From contig CANQQZ010000007.1 in the NCBI GenBank assembly GCA_947626135.1, positions 1 to 43,054 of the forward strand: 43,054 nt of DNA, in the 5' to 3' direction. Positions 39,342 to 43,054 of the stretch are shown here, piece by piece (positions within the stretch are counted from its first letter, which is position 1; every line of letters starts with the position of its first letter). A program made the translations under genes and the position numbers. The stretch is from an uncultured Clostridia bacterium. GTDB taxonomy: Bacteria > Bacillota > Clostridia > UBA1381. The notes beneath the pieces were generated by a model. The model searched no databases and was not told the DNA's origin. It saw only the letters and a list, made by a program, of their open reading frames with translations.

Positions 39342-42300
39342 ATGGGAAGAAAAAAGAAAACCATGGACGGCAATAACGCCGCGGCATACGCTTCCTACGC
39401 GTTTACCGACGTTGCTGCCATCTATCCTATCACACCATCATCAACTATGGCGGAAGTTACCGATAAGTGGGCTGCCGCCGGACAAAAAAACATTTTCGGC
39501 AACACTGTAAAGGTCGTTGAGATGCAGTCTGAGGCAGGCGCGGCAGGCGCTGTGCACGGATCGCTTACGGCGGGTGCTCTTACCACAACCTACACCGCTT
39601 CTCAGGGTCTTTTGCTTATGATTCCGAACATGTATAAGATTGCGGGAGAACAGCTTCCGTGCGTATTTAACGTATCTGCACGCTGTATTGCTTCGCACGC
39701 GCTCTCCATCTTCGGCGATCATTCGGATGTTATGGCATGCCGTCAGACGGGATTTGCCATGCTCTGCTCCGGAAACCCGCAGGAGGCTATGGATTTGGGC
39801 GCAATAGCTCACTTAACGGCTATTGACGGCAGGATCCCGTTCCTTCATTTCTTCGACGGATTCAGAACCTCGCACGAATATCAGAAGGTTGAGTGCTGGG
39901 ACAATGAAACGCTCGCAAAGCTTGTTAACTGGGACGCTATAAATGAATTCAGAAGAAGCTCGCTCAATCCCGAGCATCCCGCTCAGCGCGGCACAGCTCA
40001 GAACGGCGACGTATTCTTCCAGGCAAGAGAGTCGTGCAATAAGGCTTATGACGCTATCCCCGATCTTACGCAATCCTATATGGATAAGGTCAACGCGGAA
40101 ATCGGCTCAAACTATAAGCTCTTTAACTATCACGGCGCTCCCGACGCGGAGCATGTAATCGTTGCTATGGGCAGCGTTTGCGATACAATCGCCGAAACGG
40201 TTGATTACCTTGCCAAGAACGGCGAAAAGGTCGGTCTTGTAACGGTAAGACTTTATCGTCCCTTCTCGGTCAAGCACTTTATATCAGCTCTTCCCGAAAC
40301 TGTTAAGAAGGTATCGGTGCTTGACAGAACAAAGGAGCCGGGCGCTCTTGCCGAGCCGCTTTATCTTGATGTTGTCGCGGCTCTTGAAGAGGCAGGCAAG
40401 AAGGATGTAAGCGTATACGCGGGCCGCTATGGTCTTGCTTCAAAGAACACCACTCCGGCGGACATTATTGCGGTTTACAGAAACACCGAAAAGAAGCACT
40501 TTACAATCGGCATAGTAGACGATGTGACACATCTGTCTCTGCCCGTTGTTGAAAATCCCGACACCACTCCGGCGGACATCACAAGCTGTAAGTTCTGGGG
40601 TCTCGGCGCGGACGGAACCGTGGGAGCGAACAAGAACTCAGTTAAAATTATAGGCGACCATACGGACATGAACGTTCAGGCATACTTCGATTATGACTCG
40701 AAGAAGTCCGGCGGTCTTACATGCTCGCATCTTCGTTTCGGAAACTCGAAGATTACGTCTACATATCTTGTTGACAAGGCTGATTTCGTCGCATGCCACA
40801 AGGCATCCTATATCCGCCAGTATGATATGGTAAGCGATGTTAAGCCCGGAGGCACATTCCTGCTTAACTGCTCTTGGGGTCCGGAGGAGCTTGAAGAGCA
40901 TCTCCCGGGTCAGGTTAAGAGATATATCGCTGAAAACGATATCAAGTTCTACACAATAGACGGTGTAAAAATCGGTAAGGAGATCGGACTCGGTTCAAGA
41001 ATCAACACGGTATTGCAGTCGGCATTCTTCAAGCTTGCCAATATAATTCCCGAGGACGACGCCATTCAGTATATGAAGGACGCCGCTAAGGCTTCATACG
41101 CAAGAAAGGGCGACGATATAGTTCAGATGAACTACAACGCTATCGATGCGGGCGCTCAGCAGGTTGTTAAGGTTGACGTTCCCGAGAGCTGGAAAAACGC
41201 AGCTGACGAGGATATAGCTGTTCATCACGACGGCGAGGGCGAGCTTATCGACTACGTTAACAACATTCTCGTGCCGATCAACGCATTCGCGGGGGCTAAG
41301 CTTCCGGTATCCGCGTTTGAAAAGTATCAGACCGGTCAGGTTCCGCTCGGTTCCGCGGCATTTGAGAAGCGCGGTATCGCGATAGACGTTCCGTCATGGA
41401 ACAAGGATACGTGTATCCAGTGCGGACAGTGCTCGTATGTATGCCCTCACGGCTGCATCCGTCCGGTAGTTCTTACAGAGGAGGAGCTTAAAAACGCTCC
41501 CGAGGGCATTAAATATGCTCCCGCAAAGCAGCTTGACGGATATTATTACACAATGGCTATTTCCGTGCTCGACTGTACGGGCTGCGGAAGCTGCTCAAAT
41601 GTATGCCCGGGCAATATGAAGAACAATACGCTTGTTATGGAGCCGCTCGATAATCATTATGACGATCAGCCATATTATGATTATGCCGCGGCGCTCGGCG
41701 AGAAGCAGGCGGTTCTCGATAAGTTCCCGATTGACAAGGTAAAGGGCTCTCAGTTCAAGATGCCGTATCTTGAGTTCTCCGGCGCATGCGCAGGCTGCGG
41801 CGAAACTCCTTACGCGAAGCTTGTTACACAGCTCTTCGGTGACAGAATGTTCCTTGCGAATGCCACCGGATGCTCGTCGATCTGGGGCGGCAGCGCTCCC
41901 TCCACTCCGTATACGACAAACGAAAACGGCGAAGGTCCGGCCTGGGCTAACTCGCTGTTTGAGGACAACGCGGAGTTTGGTCTCGGTATGGCAATTGCCA
42001 ACAGAACATTAAGAGAGCAGAATATAGAAAAGTGCAAAAAGATTGCAGAGGATAATGCCGGGGTTAAGACGGCTCTTGACAAATTCCTTGAGACTAAGGA
42101 CTGCGGCAAGTGCAACAAGGTTGCGACAGAGGAATTGTTAAAGGCTGTAGCGGCTGTTCAATCCGGCGAGGCTAAGGATGTTCTTGCGGATAAGGAATAC
42201 CTTTCCAAGAAATCCTGCTGGATATTTGGCGGCGATGGCTGGGCATATGATATCGGCTTCGGCGGCGTTGACCACGCGCTCGCGTCGGGCGAGGATATCA

Positions 42301-42860
42301 ACATCCTTGTATTCGACACCGAGGTTTATTCCAACACCGGCGGCCAGGCTTCAAAGGCTACGCCTACAGGAGCTATCGCGCAGTTCGCGGCGGCAGGTAA
42401 GGAGGTTAAGAAAAAGGATCTCGCGGCAATCGCTATGTCCTACGGATATATCTATGTCGCTCAGGTTGCTATGGGCTACAACATGCAGCAGTGCCTGACC
42501 GCTATGATCGAAGCGGAGAGCTACAACGGTCCGTCGCTCATTATCGCTTACGCTCCGTGTATCAACCACGGTATCAAGGGCGGTATGAAGATTGCTCAGA
42601 CCGAGGAGAAAAAGGCTGTTGAGTCCGGTTACTGGCATTGCTTCCGCTACGATCCGAGAAAGACCGCAGAGGGCAAGAATCCGTTCACGCTTGACTCCAA
42701 GGAGCCCAAGCTTGACTACAAGGACTTCATTATGGGCGAGGTTCGTTATAACTCCCTCGCGCGCGCCAACAAGGAGAGAGCCGAGGCTCTGTTCGAGAAG
42801 GCGGCAGCCGATGCAAAGGCTAAATATGAAAAGCTTGCAAAGATGGCGGCTGAGGATTAA
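39342..42860 (+). CDS. nifJ: Pyruvate:ferredoxin (flavodoxin) oxidoreductase
   Basis: A 1172-residue single-chain enzyme that oxidises pyruvate to acetyl-CoA and CO2 and reduces ferredoxin, the central step of clostridial fermentation. YPITPSSTMAE opens the pyruvate-binding domain. Two [4Fe-4S] ferredoxin motifs are at C691-C701 (CIQCGQCSYVC) and C745-C755 (CTGCGSCSNVC). CAGCGETPY (C816, C819) contributes to the proximal cluster, and GDGWAYDIGFGG plus NTGGQASKATP form the thiamine diphosphate site. GGAGG lies 10 bases before the ATG at 39342; the longer frame would include the promoter. Confidence 0.98.
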   Translation: MGRKKKTMDGNNAAAYASYAFTDVAAIYPITPSSTMAEVTDKWAAAGQKNIFGNTVKVVEMQSEAGAAGAVHGSLTAGALTTTYTASQGLLLMIPNMYKIAGEQLPCVFNVSARCIASHALSIFGDHSDVMACRQTGFAMLCSGNPQEAMDLGAIAHLTAIDGRIPFLHFFDGFRTSHEYQKVECWDNETLAKLVNWDAINEFRRSSLNPEHPAQRGTAQNGDVFFQARESCNKAYDAIPDLTQSYMDKVNAEIGSNYKLFNYHGAPDAEHVIVAMGSVCDTIAETVDYLAKNGEKVGLVTVRLYRPFSVKHFISALPETVKKVSVLDRTKEPGALAEPLYLDVVAALEEAGKKDVSVYAGRYGLASKNTTPADIIAVYRNTEKKHFTIGIVDDVTHLSLPVVENPDTTPADITSCKFWGLGADGTVGANKNSVKIIGDHTDMNVQAYFDYDSKKSGGLTCSHLRFGNSKITSTYLVDKADFVACHKASYIRQYDMVSDVKPGGTFLLNCSWGPEELEEHLPGQVKRYIAENDIKFYTIDGVKIGKEIGLGSRINTVLQSAFFKLANIIPEDDAIQYMKDAAKASYARKGDDIVQMNYNAIDAGAQQVVKVDVPESWKNAADEDIAVHHDGEGELIDYVNNILVPINAFAGAKLPVSAFEKYQTGQVPLGSAAFEKRGIAIDVPSWNKDTCIQCGQCSYVCPHGCIRPVVLTEEELKNAPEGIKYAPAKQLDGYYYTMAISVLDCTGCGSCSNVCPGNMKNNTLVMEPLDNHYDDQPYYDYAAALGEKQAVLDKFPIDKVKGSQFKMPYLEFSGACAGCGETPYAKLVTQLFGDRMFLANATGCSSIWGGSAPSTPYTTNENGEGPAWANSLFEDNAEFGLGMAIANRTLREQNIEKCKKIAEDNAGVKTALDKFLETKDCGKCNKVATEELLKAVAAVQSGEAKDVLADKEYLSKKSCWIFGGDGWAYDIGFGGVDHALASGEDINILVFDTEVYSNTGGQASKATPTGAIAQFAAAGKEVKKKDLAAIAMSYGYIYVAQVAMGYNMQQCLTAMIEAESYNGPSLIIAYAPCINHGIKGGMKIAQTEEKKAVESGYWHCFRYDPRKTAEGKNPFTLDSKEPKLDYKDFIMGEVRYNSLARANKERAEALFEKAAADAKAKYEKLAKMAAED

Positions 42861-42876
42861 ATTTCTTCACGAAATC

Positions 42877-42910
42877 AAAACGGTCAGGGCGTTTGCCCTG
42901 ACCGTTTTTC
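42877..42910. terminator. Bidirectional terminator after nifJ
   Basis: AAAACGGTCAGGGC-gttt-GCCCTGACCGTTTTT is a perfect 14-bp stem with A and T flanks. It serves nifJ and the converging partial gene. Confidence 0.92.
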
Positions 42911-42914
42911 AGTA

Positions 42915-43054
42915 TTATATTTCGCCGATTATCGTCCGGTACGCGTCGTAATACGCGATACCGTGCTTTTTGCAGATTTCGCATATACTTTCGTATTCGG
43001 GATACGCCCGCTCAAATCCGTCCGTAAAGCATTTTTTTATTTTGACCTCGCCCA
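42915..43054 (-). CDS. larC: 3' end of probable larC (nickel-pincer cofactor protein)
   Basis: Only the last 46 codons lie in the window; the 5' part is beyond the right edge. The reading contains GEVKIKKCFTDG, then PEYESICEICKKHGI and AYRTIIGEI before the stop. The pattern PEYE/DxC....A-x-K-x-G-I/V......YR is the C-terminal end of the LarC (DUF111) family, which inserts nickel into the lactate racemase cofactor. The call rests on this short stretch alone. Confidence 0.55.
   Translation of the reverse strand, partial: GEVKIKKCFTDGFERAYPEYESICEICKKHGIAYYDAYRTIIGEI

Noticed and set aside
1-43054. tRNA, rRNA, insertion sequence or prophage genes
   Set aside because: The intergenic spaces were read on both strands; no cloverleaf with a CCA-type end, transposase, integrase or phage structural motif was recognised.

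Overview
The window looks like a chromosome segment from a strictly anaerobic, spore-forming relative of the Clostridia, probably a plant-fibre-degrading gut organism. The case rests on anaerobic enzymes (glycyl radical enzyme with activase, NrdD/NrdG, pyruvate:ferredoxin oxidoreductase), sporulation-linked genes (GerW/YtfJ, YtfI-like, a SpoVB-like flippase), strong AGGAGG-type ribosome binding sites and many near-consensus sigma-A promoters with 17-bp spacers. No phage, transposase, rRNA, tRNA or CRISPR array was seen. The only repeated element is a 98-bp palindromic repeat family.

Bases 1-20,100 form an accessory carbohydrate island. It opens with a tandem array of 98-bp repeats (1-357), followed by a GH2 beta-glucuronidase, a cupin/Rrf2 pair with three matching operators, an orphan nucleotidyltransferase-like gene, a secreted beta-helix protein, and a secreted PL11 rhamnogalacturonan lyase with a diverged copy of the 98-bp repeat upstream of it. 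Next is an operon reading uxuB - uxuA - GH115 alpha-glucuronidase. Divergent from uxuB is a glycyl radical diol-dehydratase-type enzyme with a compact activase. An SDR (gluconate 5-dehydrogenase/KduD type) and a VOC-fold protein follow. The logic is release of uronic acids from xylan or pectin by GH2, GH115 and PL11, conversion of fructuronate through mannonate to 2-keto-3-deoxygluconate by UxuB/UxuA, and disposal of a diol by the glycyl radical enzyme. Uronate isomerase (UxuC), KDG kinase and KDPG aldolase are not in the window.

Bases 20,189-30,358 are core genes read on the minus strand: M50 protease - scpA - scpB - ytfI-like - ytfJ - radical SAM (TIGR03960-like) - DUF2344 in one tightly packed operon; an RseC-like protein; and ruvC, ruvA-ruvB and a cell-wall amidase.

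Bases 30,479-43,054 are also core: argG, a SpoVB-like flippase and rpsB-tsf (with a possible 33-codon leader ORF) on the plus strand; nrdD-nrdG-dut on the minus strand behind a promoter carrying an NrdR-like box; an unrecognised 80-residue ORF; pyruvate:ferredoxin oxidoreductase; and the 3' end of a probable larC gene cut by the window edge.

Start codons were re-chosen from ribosome binding sites where the longest frame was implausible. All assignments come from reading the sequence, with no database search.
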